NCBI RefSeq assembly: GCF_902859625.1
Contig: NZ_CADIJX010000003.1
Span: forward strand, 434,001 to 498,000
DNA length: 64,000 bases
Reading direction: 5' to 3'
DNA from: Achromobacter pestifer
Lineage (GTDB): Bacteria; Pseudomonadota; Gammaproteobacteria; Burkholderiales; Burkholderiaceae_B
Part shown: piece after piece, positions 9,601 through 17,698 of the stretch
Numbering within the stretch: the first letter of the stretch is position 1
How the letters are laid out: the number at the start of each line of letters is the position of its first letter
The notes under the pieces: model-generated
Told to the model about the DNA's origin: nothing
The model's database searches: none
The model's input: only the letters and a program-made list of their open reading frames with translations
Translations under genes and position numbers: made by a program

Positions 9601-10488
9601 CCAAACGCGGTCGCGCTCGCGTTGGTCGTAGTCCGAGAAGAATTCGCTGAAGCCCGATATCAGGTCGGCCTTGGTGAAGATGATGTAGACGGGCGCGTAC
9701 ACCTCCAGCCGATCCGTCAGTTCCTGCACGCGCTGGCGCAGATTCTTGGCCAGGTTGATGGCGAACTCAGGGCCCGAACCCGTCAGTTCTTCGATGCTGG
9801 CGGCGACGATGATGCCGTTGATGGGCGCTTTGGGGCGATGGCGCTTGAGCAGGTCCAGAAACCCCATCCATTCGTTGCGGTCTTCTTCGTGCACCGAATA
9901 GCGTCCCGCCGTGTCCAGCAGGATGCCTTCGGTGGTGAAGAACCAATCGCAGTTGCGCGTGCCGCCCACGCCGCGCACCGCCGCGCCATTCTTGTCAGCA
10001 AACGGGAATTGCAGACCGGAATTGATCACCGCGCTGCTCTTGCCCGCCGCCGGGTTGCCGATCACGATGTACCAGGGCAATTCATACAGGGCTTCATTGC
10101 CCGATACCTGGCCAATCTTCGATGTCTTGATCGTGCGCACGGCTTGCGTCAGCCGCGTGCGCAGGGCGTCCACTTCGCTGCGATTGGCGGCCGCGCCGGT
10201 CTGTACCTGCTGCTCCAGCATGTCGCCCAGTTTCTTGTTGGCATGCCGCGTGCGCCGCCGGCGCCACAGATGCACGCACAACCAGAGGAACAGGAAAATA
10301 CCCAGCGCGATGGCCGCCCAGGTCAGCCCTATTTCCACGGTGTCTGCGAACAGGAACAGGAAGACCACCAAGGCAAGCAGGCCGATCACCATGAAGGTGC
10401 GAGGGCTGGCCAGCAAGCGCGACGACCAATGCCGGCCTTCGCTTAGCGCGCTGGAAATACCGGAGAAAAAACCTGAAGGGCTACGCAT
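6691..10488 (-). CDS. tssM: TssM (IcmF), inner-membrane core of the T6SS
   Basis: A 1265-aa protein, a normal length for the family. Two N-terminal membrane segments (about 31-49 and 54-72) are followed by a cytoplasmic NTPase-like region with an intact Walker A, GNPAAGKSS (about 144-152), and LLDTAGRYS downstream. A third membrane segment lies near residue 455 (YLTFFGLVLALGLVLGGW). The long periplasmic part contains the IcmF-related and C-terminal DUF1215-type domains. TssM spans to TssJ and with TssL forms the membrane complex. A run of Ala around residue 577 and an Ala/Pro stretch look like a flexible insert. It lies between the thiolase-like gene and tagF on the same strand. Confidence 0.95.
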   Translation of the reverse strand: MRSPSGFFSGISSALSEGRHWSSRLLASPRTFMVIGLLALVVFLFLFADTVEIGLTWAAIALGIFLFLWLCVHLWRRRRTRHANKKLGDMLEQQVQTGAAANRSEVDALRTRLTQAVRTIKTSKIGQVSGNEALYELPWYIVIGNPAAGKSSAVINSGLQFPFADKNGAAVRGVGGTRNCDWFFTTEGILLDTAGRYSVHEEDRNEWMGFLDLLKRHRPKAPINGIIVAASIEELTGSGPEFAINLAKNLRQRVQELTDRLEVYAPVYIIFTKADLISGFSEFFSDYDQRERDRVWGATLPYGAEENRDVLALFDERFDELYEGLKEMGTAQISLRNNRELPPGLLTFPLEFAGIKPALRTFLSTLFETNPFQYKPVFRGFYFTSALQEGVAQSTSTERLAERFDLHPAQRAQPRNVSSHNGFFLRDLFSSVIFADKKLVRQHASPAKTRMRYLTFFGLVLALGLVLGGWSWSYLGNRQLAQNVQADMDKVVRLQSERTDLQSRLEAMEILQDRIEQLDRYSSSRPWSLGLGLYQGDVLKQRLLAEYYNGARQFMLTPVKASLEDFLAKVDTSAAAAAAGGTPQPAPQAARAAHNSGGDTLFQDASPTNADDAYNALKTYLMMANHQHVDPTHLSDQITRFWRGWLETNRGAMPRDQLIRSAERLISFYVSRAPDAGWPQIETNLALVEKTRGSLRSVMQGMPARERAYATLKARAATRFQTMTVARIVGENDAGVVAGSYAIPGTFTREAWEQYIQPAIGEAAKKEVQTSDWVLGVNARDDLTLEGSPEQIQKSLATMYKTEYAEEWQKFLRGVTIKPFTSFDQSVTAMNRLGDPQTSPIAKLINTTYEQTSWDNPSLINAGLQQAQSGVVGWFKRVILRQTPPAPTATAANGEALPMGPIGREFSDVARLVVTRENQSLLGNYMGALSKIRTRFNLLNNQGDPGPGALTLMRQTLEGKDSELADALKLVDEQMLAGMSATQRETLRPLLVRPLIQAYSVTMQPAESELNKVWNAQVYQPFNLTLAEKYPFAGRASVEASSDEIGQVFGPQGSIAKYVNDTLGPLTVRRGDILTARTWGDMGVSLQPTFTANFAQWVAPLSGGAAGGGAASQPQTLFQIQPKPAGGVTEYTIEIDGQQLRYRNTPPQWVNFVWPNAQGAPGARITATTFDGSVVEIVNEPGRFGLERLISTAQRTSNPDGSFNMSWGKSNVTVPVKLRIISNAQAPGAGGSEPGSQGLRNLRLPSSVVGTSPEPAAQPRPGAPQ

Positions 10489-10512
10489 GAGTTTTGACTA
10501 TTTTTTTGTGGG

Positions 10513-11925
10513 TCAGGCGGAGAGGGAAGGGGCGCGAGAGACAAGGGTGAGCGTGCGTTGGGCGGGGTCTTGGGTCAAGACGGCCAGCACGGGGGAATCT
10601 GATTGCGTGCAGGCCTCGCTCGCGACGGCAAGAGTCAGCAGGTGGGACGCGGCGCCGGTGTAGCCGCAAGCGGCTCCCACCGCCAGGCAATCCTGATTCG
10701 GGTCCAGCGCGGGAAAAAGGGCACTGGCCAGCCCGACGGCCTCCAGCGGACGGCTGCCGCGATGGTCGGCATCGCTGACCAGCGCGCCGATTGCATCGGC
10801 CGGTTGGGCGTGGCCTTCCAGGAACTGCGTGGCCATCGCGGTCAGCATGGGTTCCATGACGGCGCCACGCGCATCGGCGCGGGTGGCCCGTTGTGCCGTG
10901 GGGGACAACGTCAACACCAGCGCGTCGGCAGGCGGCGCCAAGTCCGTCGCGGGAGGCGGCATGCCGGGGGCCGGGGTCATGGCCATGGCCAGGTCCAGCA
11001 AGAGTCCCGCCGCCGCTTCGCCGGGGATGCGGCCCTGCGGCGTGGCATTGCCGGCCAGCGTGCCTTGGGCCTCCCAGTCCTGCACTTGACTGGCATCGAT
11101 ATAGGAGTCGGCCGCAGCCACCAGACGCATCGTGGCGATCGCGGGCGTCAAGGGCTCCTGCGCCAACTGGCGCAGCAGGCTGTCGCTGGCCAAGGCGTCC
11201 TGCGCGGCATGGATGCGAACGGTGGTGCGGGTGGATGGCCAGACCGTTGCGGCGCGGGCTTGTTCGACGGCATGGTCGCACGCCGCCTCGGGCCAGTCCG
11301 CGGGCAGCATCAATTCCAGTTGCAGAAGCGGCCACGCATCGTCGCGCTGGGGCGTGCCGCCGTCCAGCACGTGTGCGCGGGCGGCTTGCGACAGGGACTG
11401 AATCACTTCGCTTAGCAAGGTGGTGGCGCGCATGCGGTCCTCGGCCTGCGCAGCCTGCGGCGCATTCGCCTGGACAGCGGCATCACGCAGCATCTCGGTG
11501 TCCAGATGCGCGGCCCGTGCGCTGAAAATGGGAAAGCCCTTGGCATTCTTCAAGAACGTGTCCAGGTCGGGGCGCTGCTGTTCGGTCACTGCGGCATGGA
11601 TGGCTTGCGGGTCGTTGCCTGGCGCGGCGCGTGCCGCGCTGGCCAGCACGATCAGCCGTGGCGTTATCGGTGCGGCGGGAGCCGCATCGGCATCGCCAGC
11701 CGCAGCGGGGCCTGCGGGGGCCGCGCGCGCTTCGCGCCGTGCCCGGACCACGCGCGCGCCTGCCCAGCCTGCCGCGATCAGCGCCAGCGGCAGGGCGAAG
11801 AGGTACAGGCCGATGTCCGTGCCGGTGGGCAGCGTGTGCGATTCCTGCCACCAGATAATGACGGCCAGCCAGACGACGCCGAAGACAAGGGCCAACAGCA
11901 AGCCGGTTTTAAGCACGCGAGTCAT
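10513..11925 (-). CDS. Membrane-tethered thiolase/ketosynthase-like protein in the T6SS operon
   Basis: A 470-aa protein. Two membrane segments (about 6-26 and 37-58) and an Ala/Pro linker precede a globular part from about residue 88. That part carries features I associate with the beta-ketoacyl synthase/thiolase fold: AADSYID (271-277), GRIPGEAAAGLLL (298-310) and GAACGYTGAASHLLTL near 417-432. In active enzymes the last motif normally reads G-H-x-G-A-A; here the histidine is a tyrosine, and no nucleophilic Cys motif is evident. It is probably a catalytically dead structural or regulatory version. It sits 24 nt upstream of tssM and downstream of the M15 peptidase gene. A role in the membrane complex is inference. 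Confidence 0.6.
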   Translation of the reverse strand: MTRVLKTGLLLALVFGVVWLAVIIWWQESHTLPTGTDIGLYLFALPLALIAAGWAGARVVRARREARAAPAGPAAAGDADAAPAAPITPRLIVLASAARAAPGNDPQAIHAAVTEQQRPDLDTFLKNAKGFPIFSARAAHLDTEMLRDAAVQANAPQAAQAEDRMRATTLLSEVIQSLSQAARAHVLDGGTPQRDDAWPLLQLELMLPADWPEAACDHAVEQARAATVWPSTRTTVRIHAAQDALASDSLLRQLAQEPLTPAIATMRLVAAADSYIDASQVQDWEAQGTLAGNATPQGRIPGEAAAGLLLDLAMAMTPAPGMPPPATDLAPPADALVLTLSPTAQRATRADARGAVMEPMLTAMATQFLEGHAQPADAIGALVSDADHRGSRPLEAVGLASALFPALDPNQDCLAVGAACGYTGAASHLLTLAVASEACTQSDSPVLAVLTQDPAQRTLTLVSRAPSLSA

Positions 11926-12003
11926 GAGGCCCCAGGGAAATGGCGGTTGTCGTGGCGCGCTTGGGCGATGTTCCTTTCATACTGACTGCACGGCGTGACG
12001 GCA

Positions 12004-12855
12004 TCATTGCGCGGTCCCCGCGTCGCGTCGCATCACGCCGGGGCGGCGCAACTCGGTATGGCCGAAGTCCATCAACTTCCAGCGTCCGCCCCACGTCAGG
12101 CCAACGCGCTCGGCCGTCTCGCCAAATAGCTCGTAGCCGCGCATGGCCCACGGGTCTTTCTCCGACACGACGACCTTGCCGTCGCGCAGGAACGCACTGT
12201 CCGCGGCCAGACCATACTGGTGATAGCTCTGGTAGGCGCCTGCGTTGGTGACGTGCGATCCCTTGCCGGCCAGTTCGGTTTGCCGCTCGGGGCTGCGATA
12301 GCCCTCGATCAGCACCATTTCATAGCCGTGCTCTTCACGCATGACTCGGTACGCGGCCAACAGGCGCTGACGATAGTCGGCGTCCAGAAGATTCCAATCG
12401 CGGCTGGCGCCACCCAGGTTCGGGCGTACCAATTCAACCTCGCGCGTGGTGAATATTTCAGGCGGCAAAGGGGGCGGAGGCACCAGTCGCTCGCCCGTCA
12501 ATAACGCCTGAATTCTAGGGTCCGGACCCGCCGTTCGATCCTCGTAAAAAAATGTGTGATTGTGTCGCATGACGAAAGCGAAAAGTGACGGAAGCAACAC
12601 CACGAGAAGCACCGCCGCGATCTGCCAGCGATAGGCCGAGAACGTGTCGCCGGCCTTTCCAAAGCCCATTCGCATGCCCTGCGCGGACCCGCCCACGACC
12701 CCTGCGGCCTGACCTGCGCGACGGGCCACCATTCGGCGAACGCCGAGCGCCAACGCGCGTAAGCCGCGTGCGGTTCCCATGCGGAAAGAGGGGAAGACCA
12801 GCAACGCGGACACGCCTATCGCAAGCAGAAAATACAGGGGCAGCAGAAGTAGCAA
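12004..12855 (-). CDS. Membrane-anchored M15-family (VanY-like) peptidoglycan peptidase, TagX-like
   Basis: A 283-aa protein. The chosen start is TTG at 12855, with GAGGGA 5 nt upstream. Two hydrophobic segments (about 2-22 and 76-97) anchor it in the inner membrane, with the peptidase in the periplasm. The M15 zinc site is complete: EGYRSPERQ (184-192), SYHQYGLAAD with His212 and Asp219, and LMDFGHTE with His266. M15 enzymes cut peptide cross-links or stems. TagX of Acinetobacter is a related cell-wall hydrolase needed for T6SS assembly, and the same job is likely here because this gene starts the unit leading to tssM. The alternative is a housekeeping carboxypeptidase, less likely from context. 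Confidence 0.8.
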   Translation of the reverse strand: MLLLLPLYFLLAIGVSALLVFPSFRMGTARGLRALALGVRRMVARRAGQAAGVVGGSAQGMRMGFGKAGDTFSAYRWQIAAVLLVVLLPSLFAFVMRHNHTFFYEDRTAGPDPRIQALLTGERLVPPPPLPPEIFTTREVELVRPNLGGASRDWNLLDADYRQRLLAAYRVMREEHGYEMVLIEGYRSPERQTELAGKGSHVTNAGAYQSYHQYGLAADSAFLRDGKVVVSEKDPWAMRGYELFGETAERVGLTWGGRWKLMDFGHTELRRPGVMRRDAGTAQ

Positions 12856-13046
12856 AGGTATCCCTCGATCACGAAGGCGTAATCTTTTGTTCTATTTGGG
12901 ATTGAGGCAAGCGCTTGGGCGTTGCAAACAGCGTCTGTGCCTTAGAAATCGTAACAAGAAGCGGTGCTCCAAACAGCAAGCTCGGGTATTCTCGATCACC
13001 TTGGTTACGGGGGATCCACAGGTCCTTCGCCGACACGGGACCTCGC

Positions 13047-13931
13047 ATGGCAGAAGACGAAAAAAGATCGAGCACACCGACCTCTATTCCAAGTTTGCTG
13101 GCTGGGCGCGCTTCTTCCGCAGAGGCGCGCGAATCGTCGCGCATACTTGCCGCACTGGAAGGCCGCGTGCCGGAAGCAGAGGTCAAGCATCTGGCACCGA
13201 AACGCCGTTCCAAAGCCCCTTTGCTGGCGTTGCTGCTGTTGCTGGGTATCGCGGGAGCAGGATTTTGGGCGGTGTTCGACACGCCCGCGCGGCCCAACGT
13301 GGTGGCCAATGCGGATGGGGTCATGTCTGAACCCCCTAGGCCGACCAAGGACGCCAACCTGCCCGTTGCAGCGATGGCGCAAGCGCCCGCGCCCGAACTA
13401 CCTGCATCCACCGCGGCAACGATCGTGGAAGATCATCCACTCGCGCAGTTGGCGCGCGCGCCCGATCTGGATGCGCGTGAGCCCGAACCCTCCAACCCCT
13501 TGTCCGCGCTGGCGGTCACTGCCGCCGCACCCAAGCCCGCTGCCGTGACCGCCTCGAATGCGCCGGCAGCCGCCACCGCCAAGGCGCCGGGGCCCACCGT
13601 GCAACGCGCAGATCGCGCACGTGAGGCTGCCGCAGCGCCGAAGGCCGCGCCAACGCGCGCCAAGCAGAGTCCGCGCAGCGATAGTGATGCCGCGCTGTTG
13701 GCTGCGTTGATGTCCTACGGCTTGCCGCCGGCGTCTCCACCGGGTACCAAGGTTTACAAGACAGACGGCATTTTCATCCGCGAATTGCCGGGCTCGCCGT
13801 TGTCGGCGCGGCTGGCGGAATGCCGCAAGCTGGGCTTTCTGGAAAGTGAGCAATGCCGCCTGCGCGTGTGCGCGGGCCACTGGGGCACCGCCGCGGAATG
13901 CCCCAATGCCCAAGCGCACATTGAGCCTTGA
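13047..13931 (+). CDS. Bitopic Ala/Pro-rich protein with Cys-containing C-terminal domain, upstream of vgrG
   Basis: A 294-aa protein starting at ATG 13047; the frame is open further upstream, but this start gives a normal cytoplasmic tail. Residues about 55-75 (APLLALLLLLGIAGAGFWAVF) form one membrane segment. Residues about 90-220 are a low-complexity Ala/Pro linker. A compact C-terminal domain (about 225-294) contains four cysteines (AECRKLG, EQCRLRVCAGHWG, AECPN). Orientation should be N-in, with the Cys domain in the periplasm. It is the first gene of the vgrG-DUF4123-Tle1 unit and divergent from the M15 gene. I recognise no family; a link to the envelope-spanning machine is suggested only by context. 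Confidence 0.65.
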   Translation: MAEDEKRSSTPTSIPSLLAGRASSAEARESSRILAALEGRVPEAEVKHLAPKRRSKAPLLALLLLLGIAGAGFWAVFDTPARPNVVANADGVMSEPPRPTKDANLPVAAMAQAPAPELPASTAATIVEDHPLAQLARAPDLDAREPEPSNPLSALAVTAAAPKPAAVTASNAPAAATAKAPGPTVQRADRAREAAAAPKAAPTRAKQSPRSDSDAALLAALMSYGLPPASPPGTKVYKTDGIFIRELPGSPLSARLAECRKLGFLESEQCRLRVCAGHWGTAAECPNAQAHIEP

Positions 13932-13957
13932 GCGCCCTTGATAAAGGTTTTCCCGTA

Positions 13958-16843
13958 ATGGATTCGACCACGACGCCTGGCCTGTTCAGTTCCGACGCCC
14001 GCCTTTACCGGCTGGAGGGCGAAGGGGCGCTTGCAGCGTTGCAGGTTGAAGGCTGGGTCGCGCGTGAAGCGCTGTCCGGCATGGCGCAGTTACGCATCGT
14101 GGTGTTGGCAGATAATGCCGGGCTGGCGTTGCAGGACATGATTTCGCGGCCAGTGACGCTTTGGACGACGCGAGCGGATGGCAGTGAAGCCGGCCGCAGC
14201 GGTGTGATTCGTCAGGCCGAATTGCTTTCGGGCGACGCGGGCCTTGCACGCTACCGGCTGACCGTCGTGCCGTGGTTATGGCTTGCCACGCAGCAACGCG
14301 CCAGCCGCGTGTTTGAATCCAAGCCCGTGCTGGACATCGTGAAGCATGTGCTTGATGGCTATGAAGGCTACGCCACGCGCATCGCGCCCGACGTGGAAGC
14401 GGCGCTGGCGGATCTGACGCCGCATGCCTATGTCACGCAGTATCGGGAAACCGACTATGAATTCGTCTCCCGCCTGCTGGCCGAGGCGGGGCTGGGGTGG
14501 ACGGTGGTAGAGGCCGCTGACGTGCCCGCGAAGCATGCGGTGCTGATCTTCACGGATAGCCGCAGCCTGGACGAGGATGCGGAATCCGCAGGCGGTGGGA
14601 TACGCTTTCATCGCGCAGGCGCCACTGAGACGCGCGATACCGTGCAGGCCATCGCGCGCTGTCGCCGCCGCGTACCTGATCGAATCACGGTGCTGGGCTG
14701 GCACCCCAGCAGCAAGCGCGCCGTCGCCGCCGAGGCGCTGGTCAACCCCGCCAATGGCGAGGACGACGCCGCGGGCCTGGAATGGTATGAACCGTTGGGA
14801 CACGGCGGTGTCGCCGACGAAGCCCAGGCCAAACGCCAAGCGACCTTGGCGATGGAAGCCGTGCGCGCGCGCGCTGAGTCATTCATTGGCCAAGGCGGCG
14901 TGCGCACCTTCCGGTCAGGCACGCGCTTCACGCTGCAAGACATGTCATCACTGGGGCCCGCCAACGAGAACGGCTTTGAACCCACCTTTGTGCTGGACCG
15001 GGTTGAGCACACGGGCATCAACAACCTCCCGCCCGAGACCCGCGCGTCGCTTTCGCAGCGGCTGGGCGGGCTGGATGCGCATCTGGTGTTGGACGACGAC
15101 GCCTTGACGGCTCCGGGCGCAGGCCAGCAAGACACCCCGATGTTGTCCGCTGACGCCGCCGTGTTGTCCAAGGCGCGCGAGGTGGGCTATGCGAATCGTT
15201 TCGAGGCCGTGCGTTGTGATCGCCCGTGGCGGCCCGAGTTGCCACAAGGGCGCGGTGCGCGGCTGGCGGGAGCGCCTTCGGTGCACGGCGTGCATACGGC
15301 CGTGGTGACCGATGCGGAAGGCGCGACGCAGGCCAACGGCCAGGACGAGATACTGCGCAATCAGCGCGGCGATGTGCGCATTCGCTTCCACTGGCAAGCC
15401 GAGGGCAGGGATGGCGAAGCCAAGAGCCGCTGGGTTCGCGTGGCGCAGCGCCAGTCGGGCGCGGGCATGGGCATGAGCTTCGTGCCTCGCATCGGTCAGG
15501 AGGTGCTGGTGCGCTTCCTGGACGACGACGTGGACCAGCCGGTGGTGGTCGGTGCGCTGTACAACGGACGCGGCGAAGGCGGCACGCCCGCCACTCCGGG
15601 CGGACGCCAGGGCGGCCAATCCGACACTCAGGTCTATGGCGCCGCGCGCGACGGCATGCCCAGCGCCCAGGCCAATCTGGCCGCCGGCAATGCGCCGGCC
15701 TGGCACGGCGCGGGCGGTGGCGACGAAAACCATCGGAATGCCGCCGCGCTGACCGGCTTCAAGAGCAAGGAATTCGGCGGCGCGGGCTACAACCAGATTG
15801 TCTTTGACGACACGGACGGTCAGCTGCGCACGCAGATCAAGAGCAGTCAGGAAACCAGTGAATTGAACCTGGGCCATTTGATCCATCAAGCGGGCAACTA
15901 TCGTGGCGGCCTGCGCGGCCTGGGCGCGGAACTGCGCACCGACGGCTATGGCGCGGTGCGCGGCGGGGCAGGGGTGCTGCTCAGCACCTATACGACGGCC
16001 GGCGCCAATGTGAGTGCCGCGGGCGATGCAGCGGGTGTGCAGGCGCTGGCCAGTCAGGCGGACCAGTTGGCGCGGTCCCTGGACAGCGTGGTCGGCGCGC
16101 ACCAAGGGTTGCGCCTGGCGACGGCGATGGGAACCACGGGGCCGGAGGCCAGCGTGCTGGACGCCGGTAAAGCGCCCTTGGCCGCCATGCACCGCGTGGT
16201 CTCCGGCACCGTTGCTGGCGACAGCCTGGACGGCGCGCGTGGCGATGCCTCAGCCAAGCATACCCAGGCGGCCGACGGTAAAGTGCCGCATCTTTCCGAC
16301 CCGGTCGTCCTGATGGCGGCGCGCGCGGGACTGGCGCAGATTGCGGGGCAGCACATGCACTACACAGCAGGCGAAGCGGTGCACTGGTCGTCCGGCAAGG
16401 ACCAGAACCTGGCCGTGCTGGGGGCCTTGCGCGTGCACACCGGCCAGGGCCTGGGCATCGTCGCGGGCTTGCAGCAGGGCGGAGAAGACTCAGGCCTGGA
16501 TCTGATATCCGCCACGGGCAATGTGGATGTGCAGGCGCAGCACGATATCTTGCGCGTGCAGGCGCAGAAGGATGTGACCGTGGGCAGCGCGCAGACGGCG
16601 GTGGAGGTTGCCGCGCCCAAGCGCATCCGCATCGCGAACGCGGCGGGCGCCAGCATCGTGATCGAAGGCGGCAACATTATCGTCACCGCGCCTGGGCGCA
16701 TCGATGTGAAGACCGCGGATAAGCGGTTCGCCGGGCCGGATCAATTGCCCTATCCCTTTCCGCAGTTCCCCGAAAGCGTCTGCGTCAGTTGTGCGGTAGA
16801 GGCGGCAGCGGGCGGACAGGCGATGACGGTGAAGAATGCTTGA
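13958..16843 (+). CDS. vgrG: VgrG spike protein (Tle1-linked)
   Basis: A 961-aa protein from ATG 13958; an in-frame TTG at 13928 is less likely. It has the gp27/gp5-like VgrG module, with AYVTQYRETDYEFVSRLLAE around residues 160-180 and the gp5 OB-fold marker VRIRFHWQ and QEVLVRFLDDDVDQPVVVG near 470-530. The C-terminal beta-helix/DUF2345 region reaches about residue 925. A short tail with two Cys (VCVSC) ends the protein, with no fused catalytic domain. The downstream DUF4123 adaptor overlaps by 8 nt and is followed by a Tle1 lipase gene, so this spike most likely carries that effector. The family and its role as T6SS puncturing device are well established. Confidence 0.93.
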   Translation: MDSTTTPGLFSSDARLYRLEGEGALAALQVEGWVAREALSGMAQLRIVVLADNAGLALQDMISRPVTLWTTRADGSEAGRSGVIRQAELLSGDAGLARYRLTVVPWLWLATQQRASRVFESKPVLDIVKHVLDGYEGYATRIAPDVEAALADLTPHAYVTQYRETDYEFVSRLLAEAGLGWTVVEAADVPAKHAVLIFTDSRSLDEDAESAGGGIRFHRAGATETRDTVQAIARCRRRVPDRITVLGWHPSSKRAVAAEALVNPANGEDDAAGLEWYEPLGHGGVADEAQAKRQATLAMEAVRARAESFIGQGGVRTFRSGTRFTLQDMSSLGPANENGFEPTFVLDRVEHTGINNLPPETRASLSQRLGGLDAHLVLDDDALTAPGAGQQDTPMLSADAAVLSKAREVGYANRFEAVRCDRPWRPELPQGRGARLAGAPSVHGVHTAVVTDAEGATQANGQDEILRNQRGDVRIRFHWQAEGRDGEAKSRWVRVAQRQSGAGMGMSFVPRIGQEVLVRFLDDDVDQPVVVGALYNGRGEGGTPATPGGRQGGQSDTQVYGAARDGMPSAQANLAAGNAPAWHGAGGGDENHRNAAALTGFKSKEFGGAGYNQIVFDDTDGQLRTQIKSSQETSELNLGHLIHQAGNYRGGLRGLGAELRTDGYGAVRGGAGVLLSTYTTAGANVSAAGDAAGVQALASQADQLARSLDSVVGAHQGLRLATAMGTTGPEASVLDAGKAPLAAMHRVVSGTVAGDSLDGARGDASAKHTQAADGKVPHLSDPVVLMAARAGLAQIAGQHMHYTAGEAVHWSSGKDQNLAVLGALRVHTGQGLGIVAGLQQGGEDSGLDLISATGNVDVQAQHDILRVQAQKDVTVGSAQTAVEVAAPKRIRIANAAGASIVIEGGNIIVTAPGRIDVKTADKRFAGPDQLPYPFPQFPESVCVSCAVEAAAGGQAMTVKNA

Positions 16844-17696
16844 GGACCGCGATACCTGGATCGATCCCGCCGGCCCGGAAGTCGCCAAGGCGCTTTATGA
16901 CGAGACGTGGACACGTCCCGACGACCTGGAGCATTACGTCCTGCTTGATGCCGGCTTCTCGCCCCAACTGCCCCAGCGGCTGGCACGCTGGCTGGATGCG
17001 GAAGATTACTGCTCGCTTTACGCCGGCCGCTATGAAGGTGATGGGTTGGATCAAGTGGCCCCGTATCTGTTGCGGCTGCCGTGGGTACCCGCTCTGCGCA
17101 AGCCCTTGTGCGACAAGCTGTTCCGGTTGACGCAAGGCAAGCCGATGCTGTCTTTGTTGCAGAGTGCGGCGTCGCTGGATCAATTGGCGGACCACCTGCG
17201 TGCACAACTTGAAGCCGTCAATGCTGAAGGAAAGGGGTATCTGCTGCGTCTGGCGGATACCCGGTCGTTCGCGGCGCTGATGGAGGTGCTTGCGCCGATG
17301 CAACGCCAACGCTTGTTGGCAGGTATTCACTGGTGGTCGTATGTGGAACGGTCTGGCGCCCTGCGTCGCATTGAAGGAAGCCCCCATTTCAACCCTGACG
17401 CGGACACACAGCCTTATCTCATCGCTGCGGACCAGCAACGTCATTTGAAACGGCTGGCGTTGCCCGACGCCATATTGCGTTTCGTGCAGTTGCGCGGGCC
17501 GCTACTGGGCGTGCTTGGCGGTACGCCCGCGGCCGCGCATCAGATCATCCAGGAAGGCTTGGCGCGCTTGGCGCGTCGCGGACTGGACAACGAAGCGCTG
17601 GCTTACCGGCATGCGCTGACATTGCTGCGCCGCCAGGGGATGTTGGTTTCTGCGCGTCATCTTCAGGCGTCTTCCGCCTCCGGAATGGAATCGTAA
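16836..17696 (+). CDS. DUF4123 effector adaptor/chaperone (Tap type) for Tle1
   Basis: A 286-aa protein whose ATG overlaps the vgrG stop by 8 nt. The DUF4123 domain occupies about residues 35-165 (YVLLDAGFSP, APYLLRL, then GYLLRLADTRSFAALMEVL with the following MQRQRLLAGIHWWSY). The remaining C-terminal helices probably define effector specificity. DUF4123 proteins load a specific effector on a specific VgrG tip. The next gene, 2 nt downstream, is the Tle1-like lipase, its evident cargo. Divergence from the second DUF4123 protein at 41559 fits one adaptor per effector. Confidence 0.88.
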   Translation: MLEDRDTWIDPAGPEVAKALYDETWTRPDDLEHYVLLDAGFSPQLPQRLARWLDAEDYCSLYAGRYEGDGLDQVAPYLLRLPWVPALRKPLCDKLFRLTQGKPMLSLLQSAASLDQLADHLRAQLEAVNAEGKGYLLRLADTRSFAALMEVLAPMQRQRLLAGIHWWSYVERSGALRRIEGSPHFNPDADTQPYLIAADQQRHLKRLALPDAILRFVQLRGPLLGVLGGTPAAAHQIIQEGLARLARRGLDNEALAYRHALTLLRRQGMLVSARHLQASSASGMES

Positions 17697-17698
17697 TC

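Noticed and set aside
7885-10446. 853-codon open frame on the + strand
   Set aside because: It lies antisense to tssM, has no recognisable domain, and is expected because high-GC genes leave long open frames on the other strand.
12908-12917. Perfect 10-nt palindrome CAAGCGCTTG between the M15 gene and the bitopic-protein gene
   Set aside because: It is short, GC-rich and has no supporting arms; chance occurrence is likely.
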